28,138 nucleotides of DNA from Nymphaea colorata (Eukaryota; Streptophyta; Magnoliopsida; Nymphaeales; Nymphaeaceae). The notes under the pieces were generated by a model that saw nothing but the letters and a program-made list of their open reading frames with translations, made no database searches and was not told the origin of the DNA. Location: assembly GCF_008831285.2 (NCBI RefSeq), contig NW_022204688.1:37501-65638 (forward strand), read 5' to 3'. Made by a program: the position numbers and the translations under genes. Below, in pieces: positions 1 through 9,873 of this stretch; the stretch's first letter is position 1; the number at the start of each line of letters is the position of its first letter.

Positions 1-1308
1 AAACCGAGTTTTACTTTGCTAAAACTCGACTACTTCCACCGCTCGCGTTCTTCGTTTTATGGCTGAATTAACCCAAAGTTTCAAGAACTTTCTTCAAGAA
101 GATCGTAGGATAATATAAAGCAGAACTTGCTATTTAGCACAGACCTTCCTCACGAGTTTGCCGAGAAGAAAGCCTCGCTCTTAAGCAACTTCTGTCCTAG
201 ATTAATTTTACGAAAATCAAGAAGAAAGCCGAGAACTAGAAGTAATTTCTTAGCCGTTGCTGCTGGATTCTCAAACGAATTCAGCCTTCCCTGTTGCAAG
301 GGCAGCCTCTCAACTACACCGGGGTCGAGAAGAAGGTACCAACCTTGCTGGAATTGCAGTTCGAAAGGGAAATCAGCCGTGGACGAGGGAGGGATTGCTG
401 CCGGTAGGGAGGAATCCGCCGCAAGCCGTCGTGCTTTGAGTTCACCACCGGAATATCTCCGATGCCCGAAGCTTTGCTGGAATTAGGAAGCGTCACAGGC
501 CAAGGGGACGCGAGGGGATGAGAGGCACCGCAGATTTCACCATGTGAAACTCGATGGCTGACGAAGAAGATGAAGAACTCGCCTCTAGACCGAGGGAGAG
601 AGAGACAGCCTCACGAGGAGGAGAGAGAATACAACTTAGCAAAATGCTTTCCTTAGTCCAAAATTCGATACAAACTCTAAGATCCAAAACAATATATACA
701 TGTCCTAATTGAACGAGTCTACAATCCAGATCTCGTTCTCTACCCACAATCCAAATCCACATTGCCAAGCACAACCCGCTTGGCTAGGTCCTTATTTCAA
801 AACCCAATGGAAGTAAACCTATTTACTTAACAAAAAACATTTAAACTAGACTCGGGCCCAATGCCCAACTCGTAAACAAAAAGGTTAAACCCCTGAGCCT
901 TGTGAGCCCAGGGTGGGGACCTCGTGAGGGGACCCGCCCTCACTTCGGTTGGTTAGATCAAGAGCTCGGTCTAGTTTGACCGAGCCATTTGCCTAAGACC
1001 TTGGTCTTTGGCTAGCCTCAAGGGACATAAGACCGGACTCACTTGGTTAAGACTCGACTAGCTTAGTGAGACCCACTCTAGAATCACAATCACCCTGAGA
1101 CGTACCCAGTTCAAGCACCATCTTGGCTTCAGCTGCTCCTCCCGCTCCTCCCACTGCAACTGACGCTGGTGCATAATCCTTCTCCTTGGGACTTACCTGC
1201 GCGAGCTGAAGAGAACGCGCCCAAATCTCTGACGCCTTCCTCTTACGCCGACTGGGTTCGGCCTGCTCTGCCTCTATCTGCACGGGACCTGGAAATTGGT
1301 CTGTAACA
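1..1308 (-). repeat. 3' LTR of element A, partial (cut by window edge)
   Basis: Direct repeat of 9111-10418 at a constant offset of 9110 bp, with no indel and 12 substitutions by my count. In element sense (minus) it begins TGTTACAGACC at 1308, directly after a polypurine tract, so it is the 3' LTR. The window ends before its 3' end. By comparison with the full 5' LTR (3977 bp), about 2.67 kb lies off the left edge. Its first ~262 bp are translated as the C-terminal tail of the polyprotein. The hairpin cluster seen in the 5' LTR is duplicated here at 764-784, 891-913 and 924-943. Confidence 0.95.
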
Positions 1309-4300
1309 GATTCCCCCTCCCTACCTTGCGCTTGTCCTCGAGCGCTAAAAGAGGGGAAACGGTGAATGATCGTCCCGAATTCCTCCCAAGAAGTACCCCT
1401 GTCGGGTCCCTCCCATTCTACGAGCACCTCGTGCCTGGTTCTCCCTTGCCGCTGTACATACCTGTGTTTGAGAATACGGTAGGGAGTTGGCAAACTATCC
1501 GGGACTTGCTCGATCAAAGTAGGTACATCACCCTGATGAGGCTTAAGCCTGGTGACGTGAAAGACTGGATGTACCAACGCTGTTCTTGGAAGGCCAAGTC
1601 TGTACGCAGCCTTCCCTATCTTCTGAATCACCGGATAGGGTCCATAATATCGAGGTAGCAGCTTCGAATAGGGCTGACCCATCAAGGACTTTTGCTTAAG
1701 AGGCAACCTCTTAAGCCACACATAGTCTCCCACCTGAAACTCCCGGTCCTTTCTTCCCTTATCGTATACTTGCTTCATACGATTTTGTGCTTTGACGATG
1801 TTTTCCTTGAGAGATTCTAAGACCTCTTCTCTGGTGCGCAACTCACAATCTACTGCATCATCTTCCGCAGTACCTCCTTCATACTTTGGTATTGGTGGAG
1901 GTGGAAATCCATACACACCCTCGTAAGGGGTAATGCCAGTAGACGAGTGAAGGCTCGTGTTGTACGACCATTCTGCCCAAGGCAGATACTTAACCCATGT
2001 TGATGGTCGTTCGCCTGCGAAGCAACGGAGATAAGTCTCCAAAGACCGGTTGACGATTTCACTTTGCCCATCTGTTTGTGGGTGGTGGGCAGTACTAAAG
2101 TTTAACGTCGTACCCATATTCTTCATGTACTCCTGCCAGAATGCACTCAGAAAGATGGAGTCTCTGTCACAGACGACGGACTGTGGCATTCCATGCAGTT
2201 TCCCGATATACTCTTGGTAGACGTTGGCCACAAGTGGCCCTTGATACAACCTCGGCAAGGGGGCGAAGTGACTATACTTAGTGAGCCGATCCACGACAAC
2301 TAAGACTGCCTCTTTCCCTTCTGATCGAGGCATGGCGTCGATGAAGTCCATCGTGACATCAGTCCACGGCTTGGTTGGTATAGGCAGAGGGTTCAAATGA
2401 CCAGGAGGCTTGATGGCCTCGTACTTCTCCCTCTGGCAGACTATACACTTCTTGACGTAGTTTTGTACTTCTGCCTTTATTCCTCGCCACCAAAATTGGG
2501 CCTTTATTCGCGCAAGGGTCTTAGCGACCCCTTCATGACCCGCTGCAGGGGTGTCATGAAAATGCTGCAGGAGTTCCTGCCTTAGCCCAGAGTTAGGAGG
2601 GACTACAGCCTTGTCCTTCCTATACAGAAGATTTCCTTTGACTGAATACAAAGGAATGGATCCGGGGTTCTGTTGAACCGAAGTCTTGATTAGCCTTAAT
2701 GACTGGTCATCATGTTGATCCTGGGCTAATCTCGTCCAAATGTCCGTCTCCACCACAGACAAAGTCATCAACTGTTCAGTGAGGCGGGAAAGAGAATCCG
2801 CCGCCTTGTTCTCAGGACCCTTCTTGTACTCGATTTCAAAGTCATACCCCAAGAGCTTCGCTAGCCATCTCTGTTGAGTGGGGGTAGACACACGTTGTTT
2901 CAACATGTACTTCAGGCTGTTTTGATCGGTCCTGACGATAAACTTGCGTCCAATCAAGTATGGACGCCACTTTTCCACCGCGATTACGATTGCAAGCAAC
3001 TCCTTCTCATATGTAGAGAGGGGCTTGGCCCGGCTAGTCAAGGCCTTGGACATATACGCGATGGGATGACCATCTTGTCCTAGTACTGCTCCGATGCCGA
3101 CTTCACACGCATCTGTTTCAATAGTGAAAGTCTTTGAGAAATCGGGGAGAGTTAGTACTGGGGCGGTCATTAGAGCTGCTTTCAGCTTGTCAAAGGCAAC
3201 TCTCGACTTCTCAGTCCAAGAGAAGGCTCCTTTCTTCAGCATCTGGGTGAGGGGCTGGGCAATAATGCCATATCCCTGGATGAATCTCCTGTAGTACCCA
3301 GTTAATCCGAGGAATCCTCTTAGACCTTTGAGGTCCTTGGGCAGAGGCCATTTCTCCATGGCGTGCAACTTTTCGGGGTCTGCCCGAACCCCTTCTCGGG
3401 ACACGATGTGTCCGAGATATCCAATGGAAGATTGTCCAAAACTGCATTTGGACATCTTCGCAAAGAGCTGGTGCTCCTGAAGAATACCTAGAGTTATTTC
3501 CAGGTGCCTCTTGTGTTGCTCCTCGTCCTTACTATAGATGAGTATGTCATCGAAAAATACGAGGATGAAGTCTCTGAGATGGGCTCTAAACACATCATTC
3601 ATACACCGCTGGAATGTAGCCGGTGCATTTGTCAGTCCAAAAGGCATTACGAGAAATTCATAATGCCCGTCATGCGTTCTGAACGCTGTCTTCAAGACGT
3701 CTTCATCGAACATTCTGATCTGATGATAGCCGGCTCTGAGATCAATCTTGGAAAATACTGTGGCGCCGGCCAATTCGTCTAACAACTCATCAATAACTGG
3801 TATGGGGTGCCGATCCTTAACGGTCACCTCATTCAGCGCCCTGTAATCAATACAGAATCGCCAAGTGTTGTCCTTCTTCTTCACTAAGAGAACTGGTGAA
3901 GAAAAAGGGCTGCAACTAGGCCTAATGATTTCGCTTTCCAACATTTCTTTCACAAGGCGCTCGATCTCCACCTTCTGGCTGTGCCCATACCTATATGGCC
4001 TGACGTTGACAGGCTCCGCACCTTGTGCGAGGACGATACGATGATCATATGCCCGTTTTGGCGGTAAGCCTTTGGGCTCATCAAAAATGGCTGGAAATTG
4101 GTCTAGGACCAATTGAATGCTTGGTGGAATTGGTTCTTCCACCTTATCTTCAGCTACTGGTACATCCGTAGCCAGTGTAAGTACCCAACAAGCGGGTTGC
4201 TCATGCTGGATGGACCGCAATGCTGCCTTGGGACGCGTGGAGCTGGCGAGTCCCTGAAGAGTGATCGATTCCCCTTCTCCGTCTGGGATGAACGTCATGG

Positions 4301-6218
4301 CAAAGTTCTTCACATCCCAACGAGTATCCTTCCAAGTTAGGAACCAAGGCATTCCTAAAATCAAGTCGACTCCGTCTAATGGAATGACTAGGCAATCCAC
4401 TTTGAAGTTCTTCTTCTTGATGTTGACATCAATGCCCTTTCCTTCATGAATGCACTTGAGTCGATGACCCCCTCCCACGATTATAGTCTGTGCGCTGCTC
4501 TCATTGAGAGTGACCTTGCACTTCTCAGCGGCTTCTTCGGTTAAGAAGTTGTTTGTTGCACCGCTATCGAGCAGAATCAAAACTTTCTGGCCATTGATGC
4601 GGCCAAAAACTCTCATGGCGTTAGCCTTATGGGGATCCTGGATAGAATGTAAGGATTCAACCTCTTCAGATTTGTCTTCTCTGTTCGAGGTTTCTCCCTT
4701 CTGTGGTTCCTCAGATTCAATTTTCTTTCCTTTTCTCTTCACTTGGACTTCCTCATCAGACGAGGAACTGGAACTAGAGCTAGAGGAGGAATCGCTTTCT
4801 GAACTGGAGCTTGTCTCCGGTTCATCAACCACCACGATGTTGAATAGTGCCTTGCACTGGTGGTTCTTCTCCCACTTACCCTCACATCTAAAGCATAGGC
4901 CCTTCTTTCTATACTCCTCTATTTGTTTTGGGGTCAGGTAACGTGTTGGGAGGTCATGGCCCGGTCTTGGGTTGGGCCTATAATCGTTCCCACGGTTGTA
5001 GGGAACCAATTCCTTCCCTTGGGGACGGAATTCTCTACTTTGATTCCGAGAAGTAGAGGAGAATGAGGGTTTCTTCCTCAACTTGTCCGACCTACGAGCC
5101 TTTCTTTCTCGTTTCTCTCTTTTTTCTTCTTTTCTCTCTTCAATTCTCTCCTCATATAACCTGGCCATTGCGAAACATTCTTCTAAACTACCGAAGCGAT
5201 GGATTTTCATCTCTCTTTTGATATCGCTTCGTAGTCCACCCTTGAACGACCCTATGAGGGCCTTCTCTGGCCATTGCACCATGCTGGCCAACCTCTCGAA
5301 TTGCCTTTGGTAGACAGGCACGGTGGTGGTCTGGGTTAAGTTTTTGAGATCCTCGTCATAATCTATGAACGTGGAGTCTCCAAACTGCAACTGCAGACTC
5401 GCTTTGTATTTTTCCCACGTTGGGTCGGCCGTCTTATGTTCAAACCAGAGGTAGTGGGTTGTTGCTTCGCCGGTCATGTTGGCCGTGGTGATTTCAATCC
5501 ATTCTTCTTGTGGTACATGGTGACACAAGAAGAAACGTTCGGCCATGAATAGCCATTCTCGAAGATGTTCCCCATTGAACTTAGGGAAATCATATTTGAC
5601 GGAAGGTGTCCGTCTCTCTTCAAAACGTGTAGGCTCTCTTCGAGTTCTCCTAGGACGAAGTGGTGTTTCGTCCTCTCCTTCGGAAAGCTCAAAAATTGGG
5701 TTCCGAATGGGTTGACTAGTTTGTTGACCTTGAGGAGGTCTGTAGTATTCACTTGTAGGCTCGTTTAGATACCTGTCTGGAGGTGGTCCCATGACTCTAC
5801 CTCCTTCCATGCTCGTCCCAACATGTGAAATGTTGTTGGGATTAACCTCAGTGTCGGTTTGGTAGCCAGGTATAACTAGCAAACCTTTTCCTTTCTGTTG
5901 ATTCGGACCCTGAGTGGTCCTCTGCTCTACAACGACTTGGGCCTGGTTGTTGGCCAACTGTCTGAACATGGCGCGGATTTCATCCATTTCCTTTTGGTGT
6001 TCCGCGTTCTGACGATCCAAGTCCTTCTTCCTAAAGTTCTCAACTTTGGCCATTTCGCTACGCATTTGTAGCAATTCCTTCTCTATGCTTAGGATTCTAC
6101 CTAAGGCATAGTCCGGAACTTGCCCCCTTTGAGTTGGAGGGGCATCTCCTGCTTGCTCCTGAGGAATGTCCTCAAGAACAGGCTCATCGGAGCTCACGTT
6201 CTTCTTGGATTTACCCAT
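1047..6218 (-). CDS. Intact Gag-Pol polyprotein, Ty3/gypsy chromovirus (element A)
   Basis: A single 1723-aa frame carries all functions for retrotransposition. Approximate layout: coiled-coil N-terminus 40-100; Gag capsid region 205-365; zinc knuckle C442/C445/H453/C455 in the CX2CX7HXC form; a poly-Ser/acidic linker 469-490; aspartic protease with LLDSGAT (catalytic D550); reverse transcriptase ~735-930 with FFDD at 887-890; RNase H with D1035, E1072, D1097 and D1140; integrase with H1220/H1227/C1257/C1260 and D1290/D1350/E1386; a GPY/F module ~1523-1543; a chromodomain ~1572-1620 with W1601 and W1610; then a basic tail. The start is the first ATG after the PBS leader. Residues from ~1637 onward are encoded within the 3' LTR. 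There are no stops or frameshifts and every catalytic residue is present, so it may be competent. The RT wording (FFDDILIYS; KKDNTWRFCIDYRALN) resembles the Reina/Galadriel side rather than Tekay or CRM. The lineage is inference. Confidence 0.97.
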   Translation of the reverse strand: MGKSKKNVSSDEPVLEDIPQEQAGDAPPTQRGQVPDYALGRILSIEKELLQMRSEMAKVENFRKKDLDRQNAEHQKEMDEIRAMFRQLANNQAQVVVEQRTTQGPNQQKGKGLLVIPGYQTDTEVNPNNISHVGTSMEGGRVMGPPPDRYLNEPTSEYYRPPQGQQTSQPIRNPIFELSEGEDETPLRPRRTRREPTRFEERRTPSVKYDFPKFNGEHLREWLFMAERFFLCHHVPQEEWIEITTANMTGEATTHYLWFEHKTADPTWEKYKASLQLQFGDSTFIDYDEDLKNLTQTTTVPVYQRQFERLASMVQWPEKALIGSFKGGLRSDIKREMKIHRFGSLEECFAMARLYEERIEERKEEKREKRERKARRSDKLRKKPSFSSTSRNQSREFRPQGKELVPYNRGNDYRPNPRPGHDLPTRYLTPKQIEEYRKKGLCFRCEGKWEKNHQCKALFNIVVVDEPETSSSSESDSSSSSSSSSSSDEEVQVKRKGKKIESEEPQKGETSNREDKSEEVESLHSIQDPHKANAMRVFGRINGQKVLILLDSGATNNFLTEEAAEKCKVTLNESSAQTIIVGGGHRLKCIHEGKGIDVNIKKKNFKVDCLVIPLDGVDLILGMPWFLTWKDTRWDVKNFAMTFIPDGEGESITLQGLASSTRPKAALRSIQHEQPACWVLTLATDVPVAEDKVEEPIPPSIQLVLDQFPAIFDEPKGLPPKRAYDHRIVLAQGAEPVNVRPYRYGHSQKVEIERLVKEMLESEIIRPSCSPFSSPVLLVKKKDNTWRFCIDYRALNEVTVKDRHPIPVIDELLDELAGATVFSKIDLRAGYHQIRMFDEDVLKTAFRTHDGHYEFLVMPFGLTNAPATFQRCMNDVFRAHLRDFILVFFDDILIYSKDEEQHKRHLEITLGILQEHQLFAKMSKCSFGQSSIGYLGHIVSREGVRADPEKLHAMEKWPLPKDLKGLRGFLGLTGYYRRFIQGYGIIAQPLTQMLKKGAFSWTEKSRVAFDKLKAALMTAPVLTLPDFSKTFTIETDACEVGIGAVLGQDGHPIAYMSKALTSRAKPLSTYEKELLAIVIAVEKWRPYLIGRKFIVRTDQNSLKYMLKQRVSTPTQQRWLAKLLGYDFEIEYKKGPENKAADSLSRLTEQLMTLSVVETDIWTRLAQDQHDDQSLRLIKTSVQQNPGSIPLYSVKGNLLYRKDKAVVPPNSGLRQELLQHFHDTPAAGHEGVAKTLARIKAQFWWRGIKAEVQNYVKKCIVCQREKYEAIKPPGHLNPLPIPTKPWTDVTMDFIDAMPRSEGKEAVLVVVDRLTKYSHFAPLPRLYQGPLVANVYQEYIGKLHGMPQSVVCDRDSIFLSAFWQEYMKNMGTTLNFSTAHHPQTDGQSEIVNRSLETYLRCFAGERPSTWVKYLPWAEWSYNTSLHSSTGITPYEGVYGFPPPPIPKYEGGTAEDDAVDCELRTREEVLESLKENIVKAQNRMKQVYDKGRKDREFQVGDYVWLKRLPLKQKSLMGQPYSKLLPRYYGPYPVIQKIGKAAYRLGLPRTALVHPVFHVTRLKPHQGDVPTLIEQVPDSLPTPYRILKHRYVQRQGRTRHEVLVEWEGPDRGTSWEEFGTIIHRFPSFSARGQAQGREGESVTDQFPGPVQIEAEQAEPSRRKRKASEIWARSLQLAQVSPKEKDYAPASVAVGGAGGAAEAKMVLELGTSQGDCDSRVGLTKLVES
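1309..1323 (-). other. Polypurine tract (plus-strand primer) of element A
   Basis: On the minus strand this reads TAGGGAGGGGGAATC and abuts the LTR start TGTTAC. Position and composition are those of an LTR-retrotransposon PPT. It lies inside the coding frame, because the polyprotein reads through it into the LTR. Families B and C2 have the same type of tract, ending GGATC or GATCC, at the same place. Confidence 0.9.
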
Positions 6219-6426
6219 AGAATTCGTGAGTTAGGCACCCAGTGAAAACACGCACAAACCAAGGAATTTGGCTATTTGGAGCCAACGACAAAGAAAAATT
6301 CCTAAACTAATGCACAGGGAAATCACACTGCCGAAACTAATCTTCAAACACTCTCCGCTTGGACAGATCTGCTGAAGCCGAATCTTCTTGGAACGAGTGC
6401 TTGAACTTCTATAACAGCCTCAAGAC
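6219..6426 (-). other. Untranslated leader between PBS and Gag-Pol start (element A)
   Basis: About 208 bp between the primer-binding site and the ATG at 6218. No coding frame continues through it. It should contribute to the mRNA 5' UTR and perhaps packaging signals. No specific motif recognised. Confidence 0.7.
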
Positions 6427-6439
6427 GGCTCTGATACCA
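6427..6439 (-). other. Primer-binding site for initiator tRNA-Met (element A)
   Basis: On the minus strand this reads TGGTATCAGAGCC, complementary to the 3' end of plant initiator tRNA-Met including CCA. It is separated by two bases from the LTR end (…CCTAACA at 6442). It fixes the right LTR as the 5' LTR and the element orientation as minus. Confidence 0.95.
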
Positions 6440-6814
6440 ATTGTTAGGCCCACTCCTGCTAGAACTTGAATTTCCTAACCAAGAGCGACCTACCTTCCCA
6501 GGTCTCTTGAGTGCTACTCAAAAACTGAAAATCCTAAGACAAATAATTACAACACTTCTACCCGGCCGGACAGACCCCGGCGCAAAAACCCTTAGGACAG
6601 GAGACTCAGGTGCGAAAAACCCTTAATTCCCAATTCCTAACTACGGGCAGACCTAAGGCAACACTACAATAGGTGACACGGCTTTACAATCGTAAGCGAT
6701 ACAAGAATTCACTCTTCTCACTCAAGAACAAACCATTGACCAAATTATACTACTAGCGAACAAACCACGCCCAGCAATAAGCAAATGGGTACGGTCGGCT
6801 CCTTGTGGTCGTGT

Positions 6815-6835
6815 CTCGGGCAGCTGGCCCTTGAG
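6815..6835 (-). promoter_or_regulatory. Conserved stem-bulge-stem block near LTR end (A)
   Basis: In element sense CTC, a 2-nt bulge, GGGC, a short loop, GCCC, GAG. The arrangement is repeated in C1 at 24950-24970 with a different loop. It is followed by ACACGACC, also present in family B (~14533-14541). It lies just downstream of the putative splice acceptor, so it would be in the leader of both spliced and unspliced RNA. Function unknown; a packaging, dimerisation or translation element is possible. Confidence 0.5.
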
Positions 6836-6869
6836 GTACCACGGCAGGGAGCTAGGCCGAAGCCTTGGG

Positions 6870-8740
6870 CTAAAACAATAACTAAAACAAACTAAATGGA
6901 ATCCTAAAACAGAAAGCAAAACACCCTCCCCGGAATCTACAAGTGGGCTAAGGTGTTACCGGCCAAGAGCTAGCCTTGGCTGAGCCGGAACAACCGCGGG
7001 GTGAAGACCAACCCCCGGGCAATGCAGCAACGGGCCGGCGTGGAGCGCGCGGCCTGGACAGCCTCCTGCTGTCGGACGGATTGGCAGACGCCGGCTGGAG
7101 CAGCAGTCTGCTGCTGAGCGGAGACGGAAGCGCGGGGAAGCAGCGACAGCCGCCTACTGTCGGGAATGGCCGGTGGACGCGCGGCCGAGAATGGCGCGGA
7201 CCTGCTATCGGGCTGCCTGTTGACGAGTGGCCGAGAGGACAGCGAGTTACGTGCGGCGTTGGCTGGCGGAAGGAGTCGGTTAGCCGAGAGCAGAACTGCG
7301 GAGGCGGCGGCAGGAACAAAGGCGAGTGGTTGTCGCCTTGGGCACCGGCGGAGCAGCGACTGGACGTCGCCGATGTGCTGACGAGTGCCGCCTGCCGACT
7401 GAAGACGGGTCGGCGAGGGAAGGCCGACTAGGCAGCCACCTGCTGCCTGGAGCCGAGAGGAGAGGGCGACCGACTGTCGCCGCTAGGCTGGACAGAAGCC
7501 GCGGACAGGACGAGGGGGGCGAAAGCCGAGTTCGGCAGTGCCTACCTGCCTATTCTCCGAATGGCTCAGCCACGGACGCCGGTAGTAAATCCGACGACGG
7601 GACGCGACCGAGGTGCTGGCCGAGGACTGCTAGCGGTGCGCTAGCGTCGCCGACTGAACCTAGTCCCTAGCTACGGCTGGGCTGGGCTGGAACTGGCGGG
7701 GCTCTAAGGGTAGGTCAGTCAAGTTAAGAGGGCTCGGGCTGGGTAGGCCGAGGGTCAAAAGGGGCTTGGGTTAACAAGGGAGGTTATCCTAGCTAAGAGG
7801 GGGGTCAAACTGAGAGGGTGAACTAGAGAAAGTGAGGTTAAGGTGAGCTCGGACGAGGGGCTTAGGCAAGGGCTGACCTCGGTTAGGGATAGGTTAGCTG
7901 GGTCACTCGAGCTAGGCTCGAGTCAACTAGGTTGGTTCTAGCTGGGCTCGGGTTGACCGAGTATCTAAGGCTGGAAAGAGGTTAGGACTAAAGAGCTCAA
8001 GTCAAATAAGAAGAAGACGACTAGGTGACTGGATTCGGTCAAGGTCAAACTGGGTTAGGTTTGACTAAGACACCTAAGTCGGGTTAGGGGCTAAGTCAAA
8101 TTGACTTAGGACTAAGCTCGAGCTAAGAGGGTTTCCTAAGACTAAAAAGACTAAGTGACTCGAGTAGGTCTCTCGAGCAAGGAGATGGTGACACGTTGCC
8201 AAAATCAAGGGCCACGATTGAAGACGGTTAGGGGAAGTGGGGCGACTTGGCTTGGAGGAACTCGTGGCTAAGGGAGATGCAGACACGTGGATGGATCAAC
8301 AGCTAAGATTAACTGTAGTTGGGGAATGAATGAGGACGTGATTGAGGGTACGTGCAGGTCTTAAGTGACTTGCGCTACAATTTGGGAAAAGGGGCTCGAA
8401 ATGAGGAAGTGGCACGCCAAAGGGGGACTCGCGTGGGCTGAGGTGGCGAACTACGAGAGCTTGGTGAAAAAGGGACTGGCGAGCTGGAGGGGAGACCTAT
8501 TCGTGGGCAAGGAGATGCTGCCACGTGGCCAGATGTGTGGCTGATATTGCTTGCGAGAGGAGGAGGAGACTTAGCCAAAATGGAAGATGGCGAGGTGGCG
8601 TCTAGTGGTCCTAAAGCTAAGGAACGTGGAAAATAACTAAGTTTCGGGTAAGGGGCACGATGGGCCAGGTGGGACACGAGCTGGGGGTGATAACTGGATG
8701 GCTGACACGTGTACAGGAGGACGGTGAGGATTGGACTTAC
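6870..8740 (-). other. Putative leader intron inside 5' LTR A (~1.87 kb)
   Basis: Donor CCAG|GTAAGTCC (GT at 8740-8739) matches the eukaryotic donor consensus. The acceptor is a T-rich stretch ending TTGTTTTAG|CCC (AG at 6871-6870). The homologous positions in C1, B1 and B2 also carry donor and acceptor words, and C2 has the donor. Splicing would remove ~1.9 kb of a ~3.5-kb 5' leader full of upstream ATGs before Gag. No transcript evidence is available here. Confidence 0.5.
6990..7670. other. GC-rich block inside LTR A
   Basis: Strongly GC- and CpG-rich segment with many CAG/GCAG words, in sharp contrast to the flanks. A comparable block occurs at the same relative place in C1 (~24200-24760). 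The long open frames here (for example 6976-7431 plus) look compositional, with no domain I recognise. It lies within the putative intron. Confidence 0.6.
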
Positions 8741-9800
8741 CTGGTCCGAGTTGACTGCACGTAGACTCGCGCCGAGAGAGGAAGACCGGCCTGGTTTGAG
8801 TTCAATCTCACCAAAGACCAGAACGCCCCTTCAAGCTTCACGCAGACTTCGGCTCGCACAAGGGCAGGGCTGTCCTAAGACGCCAGAGTCTTGAGATGGC
8901 GCCGGAAGTTGCAGGTCACGTCGGAAGACAGCAGAATTCCGGCAAGGACGCGAACTCACTATCCAACCGAGCGATTTCACCCAAACTTGGCTATGTTGGA
9001 GCACTTGATTGGACGATTACAATGAACTCGTACGATTGATAGTCCACCGGTTAGATCTTGAAGAGCAGGACGTTTTAGCCTGCTGGACCGAAGGAGAAGA
9101 GGGAGGACAGAAACCGAGTTTTACTTTGCTAAAACTCGACTACTTCCACCGCTCGCGTTCTTCGTTTTATGGCTGAATTAACCCAAAGTTTCAAGAACTT
9201 TCTTCAAGAAGATCGTAGGATAATATAAAGCAGAACTTGCTATTTAGCACAGACCTTCCTCACGAGTTTGCCGAGAAGAAAGCCTCGCTCTTAAGCAACT
9301 TCTGTCCTAGATTAATTTTACGAAAATCAAGAAGAAAGCCGAGAACTAGAAGTAATTTCTTAGCCGTCGCTGCTGGATTCTCAAACGAATTCAGCCTTCC
9401 CTGTTGCAAGGGCAGCCTCTCAACTTCACCGGGGTCGAGAAGAAGGTACCAACCTTGCTGGAATTGCAGTTTCAAAGGGGAATCAGCCGTGGACGAGGGA
9501 GGGATTGCCGCCGGTAGGGAGGAATCCGCCGCAAGCCGTCGTGCTTTGAGTTCACCACCGGAATATCTCCGATGCCCGAAGCTTTGCTGGAATTAGGAAG
9601 CGTCACAGGCCAAGGGGACGCGAGGGGATGAGAGGCACCGCAGATTTCACCATGTGAAACTCGATGGCTGACGAAGAAGATGAAGAACTCGCATCTAGAC
9701 CGAGGGAGAGAGAGACAGCCTCACGAGGAGGAGAGAGAATACAACTTAGCAAAATGCTTTCCTTAGTCCAAAATTCGATACAAACTCTAAGATCCAAAAC

Positions 9801-9810
9801 AATATATACA
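9801..9810 (-). promoter_or_regulatory. TATA box of 5' LTR A
   Basis: Element sense TGTATATATT, ~613 bp from the LTR start. The other LTRs have TATA words at corresponding positions: C1 at 599 bp, C2 at 608 bp and B1 at 543 bp. Each is followed by CT-rich sequence. Likely RNA polymerase II promoter of element A. Confidence 0.7.
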
Positions 9811-9873
9811 TGTCCTAATTGAACGAGTCTACAATCCAGATCTCGTTCTCTACCCACAATCCAAATCCACATT

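Noticed and set aside
1309-1323. Element A's LTR end taken as the polyprotein stop near 1047
   Set aside because: The direct repeat runs to 1308, TG/CA termini and a PPT sit there, and the other LTR shows the same boundary at 10418; the coding frame overlaps the LTR.
6976-7670. Overlapping plus-strand ORFs (151, 71 and 114 aa) and a 123-aa minus-strand ORF in the GC-rich block
   Set aside because: High GC suppresses stop codons; several frames are open at once, inside an LTR, with no recognisable protein.
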